64,000 bases of DNA from Flavobacterium soli DSM 19725 (GTDB lineage Bacteria > Bacteroidota > Bacteroidia > Flavobacteriales > Flavobacteriaceae). Below, piece after piece: positions 44,597-53,841 of the stretch. The notes below the pieces were generated by a model. That model saw only the letters and a list, made by a program, of their open reading frames with translations, was not told where the DNA came from and ran no database searches. Where the stretch lies: assembly GCF_000422705.1 (NCBI RefSeq), contig NZ_AUGO01000009.1, positions 206,778 to 270,777 of the forward strand, in the 5' to 3' direction. Every line of letters starts with the position of its first letter. Within the stretch, counting starts at the first letter, position 1. Position numbers and translations under genes: made by a program.

Positions 44597-45703
44597 ATGA
44601 AAAGAAATTTCTTGAGCATTGCTCTTTTAACAATCGCTTTTTCAGCCTATTCACAAAACTATGAATTCCAAACCATTAAAGATATTGAGGCCACACCCGT
44701 AATTTCACAAGGTCAAACGGGAACTTGCTGGAGTTTTTCATCCACTTCATTTCTAGAGGCCGAAATCATCCGCACTTCCGGAAAGCAAATCGATTTATCG
44801 GAGATGTACAACGTTCGACATACCTATCCAAAAAAGGCATGGAACTACGTCATGCGTCAAGGAAAAGCACAATTTGGTGAAGGCGGATTGAACCATGACG
44901 TAATCAATAGCGCCATGAAATTTGGGATTGTTCCTGCAGATGCTTACTCTGGTTTGGTTGGAAATGCAACTATTCTGAATCACTCCAAAATGGTGGAAGA
45001 ATTGGAAGCTGTATTGAAACCTTATGCCGATCTTTCAAAAAAATTAGATCCAAAATGGAAGACAGAAGTTTCGGATATTTTAGACAAGCACATGGGAGCT
45101 GATATTTCGGAATTTACGTATGAAGGTAAAAAATATACTCCGAAAAGTTTCTTGGAAATGACAAAATTGAATCTTGAGGAGTATGTAACCATTTCTTCTT
45201 TCTCACACGAACCTTTTTACAAGGAATTTATTCTGGACATTCCGGACAACTTTGCAAACGGAAGTTTCTATAACCTTCCTTTGGATGAATTTATCCTAAA
45301 TATAGATAATGCTTTAGAAAAGGGCTATACTTTGGCTCTAGATGCTGATGTGAGCGAACGTACCTTTTCGCCTAAATCTGGTATTGCTGTCATTCCAGAA
45401 AACGAAGCCGATAACAAAGCTATTTTAACCGAAATCAAAAAGGAAAAAGAAATTACGCAGGAATTCCGTCAGCAGGAATTTGAAAATTTCAACACTACCG
45501 ATGATCATTTGATGCACATCGTTGGAAAACTAAAGGATCAAAAAGGAAATGTTTACTACAAAGTAAAAAATTCTTGGGGAACTGATAATGGAAATGGCGG
45601 TTACGTATACATGAGTGTTCCGTATATGAAATTGAAAGCGATTTCGGTTTTGGTTCATAAAAATGCATTGGACAAAAAGACAAAGAAAAAATTAGGCATA
45701 TAA
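44597..45703 (+). CDS. C1-family cysteine peptidase (aminopeptidase C/bleomycin hydrolase-like)
   Basis: This 368-residue exported peptidase has a signal peptide ending in FSAYSQ. The active-site block is GQTGTCWSFSSTSFLE (Cys), with His in DDHLMHIVGK and Asn in KVKNSWGTDNG near the C-terminus. The layout matches PepC/bleomycin-hydrolase-type enzymes, though shorter (classic about 450). It is probably a periplasmic thiol aminopeptidase. It is divergent from menB and ends in a strong terminator. Confidence 0.89.
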   Translation: MKRNFLSIALLTIAFSAYSQNYEFQTIKDIEATPVISQGQTGTCWSFSSTSFLEAEIIRTSGKQIDLSEMYNVRHTYPKKAWNYVMRQGKAQFGEGGLNHDVINSAMKFGIVPADAYSGLVGNATILNHSKMVEELEAVLKPYADLSKKLDPKWKTEVSDILDKHMGADISEFTYEGKKYTPKSFLEMTKLNLEEYVTISSFSHEPFYKEFILDIPDNFANGSFYNLPLDEFILNIDNALEKGYTLALDADVSERTFSPKSGIAVIPENEADNKAILTEIKKEKEITQEFRQQEFENFNTTDDHLMHIVGKLKDQKGNVYYKVKNSWGTDNGNGGYVYMSVPYMKLKAISVLVHKNALDKKTKKKLGI

Positions 45704-45724
45704 TAGCTCCATAAATAAGAATTC

Positions 45725-45758
45725 AAAACGGCAAGTACAAAAACTTGTCGTTTTTTTT
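45725..45758 (+). terminator. Terminator after the cysteine peptidase
   Basis: AAAACGgCAAGT / ACTTGtCGTTTT hairpin with eight T following. It touches the end of the convergent YgiD-like gene. Confidence 0.82.
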
Positions 45759-46635
45759 ATCCCCATTTCACAGAAGTCATATTCAAGGAACCTCCCACCA
45801 TCTTATCGTTAAAGAAGCTAATAGCATCTTGAGAATCCTGCAAAGCCATAGCATAAAGCAAAGGATAATAATGGTCCGGTGTTGGAATGGCCAATTTCGC
45901 TGCACTACCTAATTTCTCATAGTCAATCAAGGCTTTGAAATCACTATTCCCTATCTTTTCCTTGAAAATGGAATTCATCTCAATGGCCCAGTCAAAACCA
46001 TAGTTCGCTTCCTGCATCTTGTCCCAAGCAATCATCCTGAGGTTGTGCACCATATTTCCCGAACCAATAATAAGTACGCCTTTTTTCCGCAAGGCTTTCA
46101 ATTGTTTTGCCAAATCAAAATGATACTGTGGAGGCTTGCCATAATCAATACTCAACTGCAATACCGGGATGTCAGCATTGGGATACATGTGTCTTACAAC
46201 CGTCCAAGTGCCGTGATCCAAACCCCAATCGTGGTCTAAGCCTACATCTGTAGAAGTTATTAATTTTGAAGTAGCTTCCGCCAAATCCGGACTTCCTGGA
46301 GCAGGATAGTGCACGTCAAAAAGTGCCTGCGGAAATCCACCAAAATCATGGATCGTTTTCGGATTGGGCATAGCCGTGATATGGGTTCCCTTTGTCAACC
46401 AATGTGCCGAAATAACCAATACTGCTTTCGGTTTTGGAATCTCCTTCCCGAATGTTGCCCACGTTTGCGAAAACTCGTTGTCTTCAATTCCGTTCATCGG
46501 CGAACCGTGACCGATAAACAAAACCGGATGCTTTTCATCTTCCTCCTTCAAACTTTCGGTCCAATTATAAAATGGATGCAATGATGCCATAGTGACTCCT
46601 CCTATTATAGTTTTTATAAAATCTTTTCGTTCCAA
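45757..46635 (-). CDS. 4,5-DOPA dioxygenase extradiol (YgiD-like)
   Basis: This 292-residue class III extradiol dioxygenase-type protein has a hydrophobic N-terminal segment (IIGGVTMASL) resembling an export signal. The family blocks VLFIGHGSPMNGIEDNEF, VISAHWLTKGTHI, HYPAPGSPDLA, HDWGLDHGTWTVVRHM, GSGNMVHNLR and PTPDHYYPLLY supply the metal-binding His residues. Homologues (YgiD) open catechol rings of DOPA in vitro; the physiological substrate is uncertain. Confidence 0.9.
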   Translation of the reverse strand: MERKDFIKTIIGGVTMASLHPFYNWTESLKEEDEKHPVLFIGHGSPMNGIEDNEFSQTWATFGKEIPKPKAVLVISAHWLTKGTHITAMPNPKTIHDFGGFPQALFDVHYPAPGSPDLAEATSKLITSTDVGLDHDWGLDHGTWTVVRHMYPNADIPVLQLSIDYGKPPQYHFDLAKQLKALRKKGVLIIGSGNMVHNLRMIAWDKMQEANYGFDWAIEMNSIFKEKIGNSDFKALIDYEKLGSAAKLAIPTPDHYYPLLYAMALQDSQDAISFFNDKMVGGSLNMTSVKWG

Positions 46636-46703
46636 ATGTACTATACTTGTATATACAAATGTATAGAATAGTTTTGATGTATAACGTTAAATAAAAGCCA
46701 TAA

Positions 46704-46732
46704 AAAAACGCTTCCAATTAGAAGCGTTAGAA
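46704..46732 (-). terminator. Terminator of the outer-membrane-type gene
   Basis: AACGCTTC / GAAGCGTT hairpin; the A-run at 46704-46709 gives a T-run on the minus strand. Confidence 0.78.
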
Positions 46733-46733
46733 T

Positions 46734-47318
46734 TTATTGTTTAGTTCTCGAAGATTTGAAAGTATAACCAATCCTTAGATGTAAATCCAAAAGCACATCA
46801 CCATTATTTTCACTATAACCATATTGTTTTAAAAACATAAAATTATAACCCAGTCCAACCCCTACTTCATAATTGAAATCACTCTTTCCAAAGTTTCTTT
46901 TTATTCCCCATTTCGGGACAATAGCAAGCTGATGCGGAATATAAACATCTCCTTCAAGTCCCGTAATAACAAACCAATCCGGATGATAACTCAGGGTCAA
47001 AGCCAAAAAATTTCCACCATTATTGTGAACATTTCTTCCTTTATTTCCTCTTTTTTCGAGATTATAATACCATCGGGGTTCAACCGTGATTACGGGTGCA
47101 AATGCATCGAAACTAATTCCATCGCCATATCGTCGCGTAAAAGCATCAAAACCTATTTCTGATTTTAAGGTAAGCTGATTGGAAAGTCGTGATTCATTAT
47201 TGATCCATGCCCCAAAAAAACCTACTTGTCCACTAAAGGTAGATTTTTCGGTTGTAAATTCTTGAGCAAATGTAGTTTGGACAAAAAGAAAAGTCACTAA
47301 AACGTAAAAATATTTCAT
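46734..47318 (-). CDS. Small outer-membrane beta-barrel-like protein
   Basis: This 194-residue protein has a signal peptide ending TTFAQ. Alternating amphipathic strands with aromatic borders follow (FFGAWINNESRLSNQLTLKS; PRWYYNL; FLALTLSYHP; NYEVGVGLGYNFMF), and the C-terminus is DLHLRIGYTF then SSRTKQ. This is the pattern of an eight- to ten-stranded outer-membrane barrel. No specific family is recognised. Single gene with its own terminator. Confidence 0.7.
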   Translation of the reverse strand: MKYFYVLVTFLFVQTTFAQEFTTEKSTFSGQVGFFGAWINNESRLSNQLTLKSEIGFDAFTRRYGDGISFDAFAPVITVEPRWYYNLEKRGNKGRNVHNNGGNFLALTLSYHPDWFVITGLEGDVYIPHQLAIVPKWGIKRNFGKSDFNYEVGVGLGYNFMFLKQYGYSENNGDVLLDLHLRIGYTFKSSRTKQ

Positions 47319-47366
47319 ATCATATATTTATCAGGTAAATGTAGTAAAAAAATTACTTTTCCTTTC

Positions 47367-48221
47367 TTATTCTTTCACCAAATAAATACCATCGTCTTTA
47401 ATCTCGATCAATTTGTCTTTATACAAAGCGCCAATTGCTTTCTTAAAAGTCTTCTTACTCATTTGAAGCACGGTCTTGATATCTTCTGGATGACTGTTAT
47501 CGTTTAAACGAAGAAAACCTCGGCTGGCCCGAAGCTCGTTCAATATCTTTTCTGCATTAGGTTCTATCCTTTCGTAACCAATTTTTTCAATCGAAACATC
47601 AATCTTGTTATCAGGGCGGATCGTTTTGATATACCCCCTCATTCGGTCTCCCGTTCTGATGGAATCATCATATACCTCATCCTTATACAACAACCCTTTA
47701 TGTTGCTCGTTGATGATCACATTGATGCCAATTTCGGTAATATGTGATACAATTAGATCAACTTCCTCGCCTCTTTCAACCGTCAGGTTTTCATTGCTTA
47801 AAAACTGATTGGTCTTGCTAGAAGCCACCAAACGATTGGTTTTTTCATCCATATACAGATACACCAAATAACGCTTTCCCTTTTCCATCGGGCGTGCTTG
47901 CTCCTTAAACGGAACCAAGATATCCTTCTCCATTCCCCAATCCATAAACGCACCGACTTGATTGGTATAATTCACACGCAGGAGTGCAAACTCATTCAAT
48001 AAAATATAAGGTTCTAAAGTTGTAGCAACCGGACGCTCCTCATGGTCAAGATACACAAAAACAGTAAGTTCGTCACCAATCCTAAAATCGTGCGGAACAT
48101 ATTTGTTGGGCAAAAGTATGTCATGGATACCTTCAGGGTCTTTTTCTTCATTGCCCAAAAACAAGCCCACTTTGGTATCTCTTAATATGGTAAGCGTGTT
48201 GTATTTTCCTATTTCAATCAT
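47367..48221 (-). CDS. CvfB-like S1 RNA-binding protein
   Basis: This 284-residue cytoplasmic protein is made of S1-like domains (about 1-65, 70-140 and 145-215) and ends in a winged-helix domain. Blocks are NTLTILRDTKVGLFLGNEE, VNYTNQVGAFMDWGMEKDIL, RYLVYLYMDEKTNRLVASSK and INVIINEQHKGLLYKDEVYD. The winged helix, SHPEDIKTVLQMSKKTFKKA then IGALYKDKLI, is also diagnostic for the CvfB/YitL group. Relatives affect RNA-dependent regulation and virulence in Gram-positive bacteria. It borders the accessory island. Confidence 0.9.
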   Translation of the reverse strand: MIEIGKYNTLTILRDTKVGLFLGNEEKDPEGIHDILLPNKYVPHDFRIGDELTVFVYLDHEERPVATTLEPYILLNEFALLRVNYTNQVGAFMDWGMEKDILVPFKEQARPMEKGKRYLVYLYMDEKTNRLVASSKTNQFLSNENLTVERGEEVDLIVSHITEIGINVIINEQHKGLLYKDEVYDDSIRTGDRMRGYIKTIRPDNKIDVSIEKIGYERIEPNAEKILNELRASRGFLRLNDNSHPEDIKTVLQMSKKTFKKAIGALYKDKLIEIKDDGIYLVKE

Positions 48222-48434
48222 TTCAATGCTATTTTCAAAGCGCCAAAGGTACGAAGTTTTGGAGATTGATAGGCGGAAAGAGAGAAGGATTTGAAATTAC
48301 AGAATCTTGCATATCAAATGCTATAAAGACGTTTTGGAGAAAGTTCTGGTTGCTTACACTTTTTTTTCGGAGTATTTAATTTCCGGTATACAAAACTTTT
48401 GGCGAGCCAATAGAATATACTTTCCCAGAAAATA

Positions 48435-49094
48435 TCAAATCCAAAAATAAATCTTCAATACTGAAATCAAAAGCACTAAGCTTTTGCTGAAGCATATAGT
48501 CCTCCTATTCAATCTTTTGATGTGCGTTCACAATGTCAGATTCTTCCTTTCGATATGATTCGTGCCGAAACGTTTCACAGTATGCAATTTTTCCTCTATA
48601 AGATACCTGTAATTTTTCAACCTGTCGGTAAATATTTTTTTTGCTTCTGATAATTTTAAAGTTTCCAAAACACAGTTTAGCGTTTTATTGGCTCGCTTTC
48701 CTACATTAAGACTCACAACTTTTTTAGAATCCTTTTCCAAGGCATAGACGAGCCAGATAAAATTTCGCTTGTTTCTGATATAGGTGCACATTTCGTCAAC
48801 CTCATAGGTTTTTCCCTTACTGATAATGGGCTGTTGAATGCTCTTGGCAATTGACACAATCCTTTTAAGCAATGTGGTAGTCGAAATTTTTAGTACCCTT
48901 GCAGTACTCCTTATTCCCAAGCCTTCCTTGGTTAATTGGATAATGTTCTGGTTGAGGTCTGACTTATAAGCATTGTACCCATAGCAAGACTGTTGCCGCT
49001 TTTGACAGATACAACATTTATAACGTTGTTTCCCATTATTTTGAAATCCATTCCTTATGCATTTACCATTACAAAAATTACATTTTATTTCCAT
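48435..49094 (-). pseudogene. IS1-family transposase with in-frame stop
   Basis: The open frame from 49094 gives 188 residues. They start with a zinc finger (CNFCNGKCIRNGFQNNGKQR) and HTH, then DDE-type positions (YEVDEM, IFTDRLKNY, and HIER of the conserved NHIERKNLTL). A TGA at about 48528 replaces an expected Arg. After it the same frame continues with THIKRLNRRTICFSKS, as in intact IS1 transposases, and ends at 48435. One nonsense mutation therefore disrupts the gene. Terminal inverted repeats could not be placed confidently. It bounds the RHS island on the left. Confidence 0.85.
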
Positions 49095-49152
49095 GACCTA
49101 ATTTTGATACATTAAGATACAAGAAAAGCATTTTTAGGCCTTATCCGACCTC

Positions 49153-49184
49153 AAAAATAGAAGAGGTGACCTGTTGGGTCACCT
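49153..49184 (-). terminator. Hairpin downstream of the last island gene
   Basis: AGGTGACC (49164-49171) / GGTCACCT (49177-49184) is a perfect 8-base stem. Read on the minus strand it is followed by CTTCTATTTTT, so it may terminate the 49278-49730 gene. Confidence 0.5.
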
Positions 49185-49277
49185 GTAATTGGTTTGGAAT
49201 CTCAAAATATACATTGTTTTTCAAGGAGTTAGAGTGATGCTTTTCAAAAACACCTAATCTGAGACATTACCCTCAAT

Positions 49278-49730
49278 TTATACTCCATAGAATCCTCTAA
49301 AATTTGAGTTTTTTTCTATTTTATATATAAAAACCCCTTCATCACTATCTTTATCATATTCAATAATTATTACAGTTTTATCTTTCGGTTTAGAATAAGA
49401 TGGAGATATGTCATTAATCAAAGATGTTTTGTAACTATGATACATCTTTTTTACTTTTTTTCGATAAACAATCACATAGCTATTTTTGTCAAAATCAAAA
49501 TCTATATTTTGACAAGTTTTTTGATATTCTCTTGTTTTGTCATTTCTATTGAAGTACCGAGTTAGGCTCTCTTTTGAATGAAAAAATTCATAAGCGTTTG
49601 GATAGAATTTATTATCAGAATTTGGAATTTTAAATAATAATTCATGTTCAATATGCTTCTTATTAAAAAATAAGTAACCTAATAGTGTAAAAACCATTAC
49701 AATTAAGATATACATTGCTTTTCTTTTCAT
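49278..49730 (-). CDS. Membrane-anchored hypothetical, candidate immunity protein 2
   Basis: This 150-residue protein has one N-terminal membrane helix (about 5-22) and a charged, Lys/Tyr-rich external domain (NIDFDFDKNSYVIVYRKKVK; KTVIIIEYDKDSDEGVFIYK). It starts 6 bases after the end of the RHS tip with a His/Cys peptidase-like pattern, the classical position of an immunity gene. AT-rich relative to the RHS genes. No family is recognised. The immunity role is inferred only from position, size and localisation. Confidence 0.6.
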   Translation of the reverse strand: MKRKAMYILIVMVFTLLGYLFFNKKHIEHELLFKIPNSDNKFYPNAYEFFHSKESLTRYFNRNDKTREYQKTCQNIDFDFDKNSYVIVYRKKVKKMYHSYKTSLINDISPSYSKPKDKTVIIIEYDKDSDEGVFIYKIEKNSNFRGFYGV

Positions 49731-49736
49731 AATGTC

Positions 49737-50613
49737 TTATTTTCTAGGAATTGAGTTTAAAGGTTTTGGTTTAAAATAATTCATCCATACACCATTTTCA
49801 GGATCTGCTCGCATATAATTACTTGCACTGGGCATAGTTCCGTTAGTCCAAAAAGAATTATAATTAACCGACCCCGCTGTGCCTCTCACATTTTTAAAGT
49901 TGAAGGTCTCTGAGAAAACTTGTGCGATAGGTTTACCTGTGCCTTTTAAACTACCCCTGGTCTCCATGAGCCTCTTTTACGGCATCTGCTGAATGGCATG
50001 TATTCAGCTGTAAAGTAGTTGCGGTTAAAGTTGCTTTTGGTTTAGGTAAGTCTTGTATATTCGGTGCTTCTGCACCACTAATATTTGTTTTACCATTACC
50101 TGTTGCTGTAAACTGCTCATTTGTCTCAGTATTAACATTAATAGATTGATTCTTACCATGTGTAGAAATTATTATTTCTGAAGGCATACCATCCATATTA
50201 CCCCAATCTTCTGCAAACCCTTCAGTTGTTCCTGTATTACTTAAAACAACAGCTCCTTCTCCATATTTTTTCACAGCATCGTCATACTGTATCATTGCTT
50301 GTTCACTAAAATCATTATCATGAAAAATATATACCTTAACGTCTTTTAGAGCATCTCCTTCAACAACTTTACCATTTTTATCCTTCCAGTCATACGCCTG
50401 CATTCCATCAGGGTCAACAAAATAGATTGGATTATTATAAGCATAATTATAAGGTGTCCAACGTCTTGAATTTTCTGCCAGCGGGTCAATATTCATCCAC
50501 CTCCCAATGGTTGGGTCATAATTCCTTGACCCGTAGTCGTAAAAGTTAAGCCCCAGCTCGTCTTGGTACTCCTTGCCGTTGTACTTATACTGGTAGGCTA
50601 TTCTGAAACTCAT
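49737..50613 (-). pseudogene. Orphan RHS tip 2 with His/Cys peptidase-like toxin, frameshifted
   Basis: The first frame (50613-49951, 220 residues) begins with the end of an RHS core ([20 protein letters not shown] ... [11 protein letters not shown] ... [10 protein letters not shown], residues 7-70). It continues into a non-RHS domain with EIIISTHG (H152) and [10 protein letters not shown] (C206), the strand-His-Gly and strand-Cys order seen in clan CD (caspase/CHAT-like) peptidases. It then stops in an overlap with a second frame (49967-49737) carrying the rest (KGTGKPIAQVFSETF ... NSIPRK). Removing one base from a GGGG run at 49954-49957 joins them. There is no signal peptide. Homology to the cores at 51.8 and 56.1 kb starts almost exactly at YQYKYNGKE. 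Confidence 0.78.
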
Positions 50614-50623
50614 ATATTATTTA

Positions 50624-51022
50624 TTAATTTGATGATTTTAATACTTGCTCTATAAGTATTGGAGAAAATTTTTCATATTTACAAACTTTATCTCCATATC
50701 TCCATCCTTCAAAAGTTGATGTGGAATATAATGTATCAGTCGATACTACAAATACATATTTATAAATTCCAAAATTTTCTCCTGAATATGGCAATGGTGT
50801 GCATTTGCTCAAACTATCTTTAATTAGATTTATTTCTTTTGACAGAAGTTCAAAATCTTTGACCTTTGCATTTTTAATTTCTTTTTTATTTTCAAAAAAA
50901 TTTTCAAGATTGTATCCATGAATTTCACCATCAGCAACGCTGGGATGAGAAACAAGAATTTTATAATTACTTCTACATGATATCATTGTAACCATTAATA
51001 AAATAAAAATTGACTTTTTCAT
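50624..51022 (-). CDS. Lipoprotein, candidate immunity protein 1
   Basis: This 132-residue lipoprotein (LLMVTMISCRSN) has a soluble part with regular helices (KEIKNAKVKDFELLSKEINL) and strands (YKYVFVVSTDTLYSTSTFEG). Its ATG overlaps the stop of the zincin-type RHS tip by one base (TAATG), so translation is coupled to it. It is followed 10 bases later by orphan tip 2. Position, size and export favour an immunity protein for the zincin toxin; no family is recognised. Confidence 0.65.
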   Translation of the reverse strand: MKKSIFILLMVTMISCRSNYKILVSHPSVADGEIHGYNLENFFENKKEIKNAKVKDFELLSKEINLIKDSLSKCTPLPYSGENFGIYKYVFVVSTDTLYSTSTFEGWRYGDKVCKYEKFSPILIEQVLKSSN

Positions 51023-53174
51023 TATTCAAGGGGAATTGGTGTTATAGGTTCAGTGGTTGTGACTCCTTTTACAGGATAGGGAATTATAGCATAATTTGTT
51101 CTTTGGTCTTCTTGTAAATGTTCATTTACTTGATTTGCTAATGTCGTTGTAAATTTTTCTTCAGCGTTGGCAAAACTAAAATCCCTGCCATAAGGGTCTT
51201 TTATCTGTCCTCTCGTAGAAAAATCATTTAGCCTCTTTGAAAGGCCTTTATCAAAGAAATCATTATAACCATGAATTAGTTCATGTGATAATACTGATGC
51301 GGGAGAATTTTTTCCATAATCTGCAACTGTTTTGCCATTTGAATCTTGGTTGTAGGGTTTATTTGCATCTTTAAAAAATGCAATTCCTTTGGATGGATTA
51401 AAAGTCAATATATTTTTTTTAAAACTGTATGTATTATCTTTTCCTTCTTTAATTTTAATAGTTTTTTTATCATTTATTAATTCATCTAAAACATTTACTG
51501 TCTTGGCATTTTCTCCTTCTCCGATTGTAATTTCCATTGCTTTAGATGCGTAAAGAAAATCCAATGCCTGATAAGTTTGTCTTTCAAAATCATTTTTTAT
51601 AGCATCATAATCTCTGTTTCAACATATGAATAATTGTTTTTACCTATTTTTATCCTTTTACCATCAGGGTCAATGAATTTGACAGGATTATCCATTGCAT
51701 AATTATAAGGCGTCCACCTTTTATACTTCTCCGCCAACGGGTCAATATTCATCCACCTACCAATTGCAGGGTCATAATTCCTTGCTCCATAGTCGTACCA
51801 GTTCAGTGATAGCTCGTCTTGATACTCCTTCCCATTGTACTTATACTGATAAGCACCGCGACGAACCTCCTCTAAAACAGCATAAATTTCACCCGTCTCA
51901 GGAGAAACTCCCCAGTCCCGTATGTCGCTGTTATAACTATGCTTCATCCCAAAGGGATAATAGTGGTTCTCCTCCAGTAGGGATACAGTAGTGCCCTCCT
52001 TGGTATAGCTAAGCCTGATATTACCCAAATGATCCGTATAATGATACACATAATTGAAAATAGTGCCGCCAGAAACCCTAACATAACCCTCGGCCGTTGG
52101 AAAAAACTGCAAACTGGCATCAACATACTGATAACCGTCCAGATAATCCGTCACAACATTTTGTGGTGCGCCATCGGGCGACTGGTTCAAGACAAGCTTC
52201 CTCACTTTCTGCCCCACAGCATTGTAAAGATAGGAAATAAATTTTTCCCCGGCCGACACCTTGAAGTCAATTTTGGTGGGCAGATTCAAATGATTATAGG
52301 TAATGGCTTGGATATCCTTGTTCAGGTCAGCCGTCATGTTGCCATGTGCATCATAGAGATAATCATAGTCCTCATGTGTTGGCCACTGCTGCTTGTTCTT
52401 GTTGCCATCCAAAAAACCATCCAGACTGTTACTCACATCATCAACCCTTCTCAATACGTTTGTATCCTTGTCATATAAGTAATTCAGGTTGTCGATAATA
52501 TAGTTGTTACCGGCATGATCGTCCCTGTAGCCCCTTCGCACCAGAGTAAGGATATTCCCATTTTTATCATAGCTCATCTCTTCGTTGTAGGCATTGGTGA
52601 CGCCAGCTTCAGGATTTACCGAATTGGGTTTCTGATAGATCGCCTCCGTAAGCCTGTTCAGATCGTCATACACATAGCCGTATTTCCTTACCGTGTTGTC
52701 ACTTCCCGTTCGCCAGAAGGTTTCGGAAATATTGCCGTTATAAAGGGGTGCTACAGCTCCCTGAACACTATAGTCAACCGTGTTGTAATTCAGCTTAAAG
52801 GCAAATAAGTCTTTCGGATTGGAAGGGTCTGTATTGCCCTGTGTCAAATTCGTAAGATCATTGATGCCCTTAAGCCACCCCCGGATGTTGTAGGTAAAAT
52901 CTACCTTCTGCAAGCCTTGTCCGGTAGCTAAACCTCCAACACGCTTGTTCATGAGCTGACCCAATGCGTCATAGTCGTTCCGGGCGATAAGCTCCTCTGG
53001 TCGGGTGTTAATCTTATGGCGGTGTTCCAGCAACCTGCCTTGGTCGGTATAGGTAAAAAAGTCGTTTACCGTCAAGGGTGTTGCAAGACTTAAAAACACC
53101 TTGCAACCATGTATTTTCCCTATATTTATATACCGAAAACACCAATAAACATGAGCAATAACAAAGAATTTCAA
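51022..53174 (-). pseudogene. Orphan RHS tip 1 with zincin toxin domain, frameshifted
   Basis: The first frame (53174-51597, 525 residues) resembles the last 400 or so residues of the RHS core of the 58907-55305 gene. From about 53093 downstream it reads [51 protein letters not shown] and FIDPDGKR. Its first roughly 27 codons are unrelated, so the 5' part is truncated and the start is doubtful. After DPDGKR the frame stops. In another frame DYDAIKNDFERQTYQALDFL leads into a 180-residue region (51564-51022) with the zinc-protease motif HELIH and an EEKF downstream, like M91-type effector proteases. Adding one A in GAAAC near 51612 restores one frame. Confidence 0.8.
53101..53128 (+). promoter_or_regulatory. 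Promoter of the small plus-strand gene
   Basis: TTG at 53101-53103 and TATATTTA at 53121-53128 are 17 bases apart and fit the Flavobacterium TTG-N17-TAnnTTTG consensus. It lies where homology of the opposite-strand RHS tip ends. Confidence 0.55.
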
Positions 53175-53399
53175 GGCTTCTTTCCAAGCGATAATTCAGC
53201 CAGCACCAACCTCAAATACGACCTTATCACATCAAAACTGATGACAGGAATGCAAAACCATCAGATGCGTACTGCTCCAGCTCCAAACGTTGGGATTGTA
53301 TTCGGATTAATCGGGGCGGTTTTGCAGATGGTTGTGGGGTTGGTGGTAATGCTTCTCGTTGGGGTTAGATGGGTTTGGAAAACTAAACATCAAAACTAA
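53151..53399 (+). CDS. Small membrane protein on the opposite strand
   Basis: The ATG at 53151 is preferred over 53109, giving 82 residues. A soluble N-terminal half (FQGFFPSDNSASTNLKYDLI) is followed by a long glycine/valine-rich membrane helix (about 47-72) and WKTKHQN. It is the only plus-strand gene of the island and has its own promoter. I do not recognise it. It could be a former neighbour left at a rearrangement breakpoint. It overlaps the 3' end of the convergent gene by 17 bases. Confidence 0.6.
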   Translation: MSNNKEFQGFFPSDNSASTNLKYDLITSKLMTGMQNHQMRTAPAPNVGIVFGLIGAVLQMVVGLVVMLLVGVRWVWKTKHQN

Positions 53400-53805
53400 A
53401 ATGTTTTGAATTTAAACTCGTTCTGATTCCATATAAATCTTTACGCATTGCTATAGCTAAAGTATTTAATGTTTCTGTATCTTGCTTAATTAGAAAATGT
53501 TTCATAGATATAATTACATTATCTGATGCATACAATGACATATTTATAAATTCCACATGGATTTCATTCTTTAATCTTTCAATAGAATTTATATCTGGTC
53601 GGTTTATAACAAGCATTGTTTTTTCTTTCTCATAGTTAACCAATGCATAACACATAAGTATTATTGCCTTGTATCTGGTCTCCTTCGTAACTTGTTTTGC
53701 ATCACTCTTCTTTGATTTAGATGCGAAAAAATAAGATGTGTATCCTCCAATACCAGCTGATACTAATGCTAAAATTGATGTCGTGAGAACTGATAAATCT
53801 GTCAT
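53383..53805 (-). CDS. Membrane-anchored helical hypothetical protein
   Basis: This 140-residue protein has an N-terminal membrane helix (about 7-28) followed by a mostly helical soluble domain (ETRYKAIILMCYALVNYEKE; NEIHVEFINMSLYASDNVII). It resembles the next gene upstream in layout (one helix plus helical domain) but not obviously in sequence. AT-rich. Position downstream of the main RHS gene allows an immunity or accessory role; no family recognised. Confidence 0.6.
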   Translation of the reverse strand: MTDLSVLTTSILALVSAGIGGYTSYFFASKSKKSDAKQVTKETRYKAIILMCYALVNYEKEKTMLVINRPDINSIERLKNEIHVEFINMSLYASDNVIISMKHFLIKQDTETLNTLAIAMRKDLYGIRTSLNSKHFSFDV

Positions 53806-53841
53806 AGAATGATAAAATCAAATTAATGTTTGTTTCTTAAA

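Noticed and set aside
48386..49145. Terminal inverted repeats of the IS1-like element
   Set aside because: The best pair I could find near the expected ends matches in only about 11 of 16 bases and is not convincing.
49951..49967. Programmed frameshift in the His/Cys tip
   Set aside because: GGGG alone is not a recognised slippery heptamer, there is no clear stimulatory structure, and the second tip is also broken; decay or sequencing error is simpler, although phase variation stays open.
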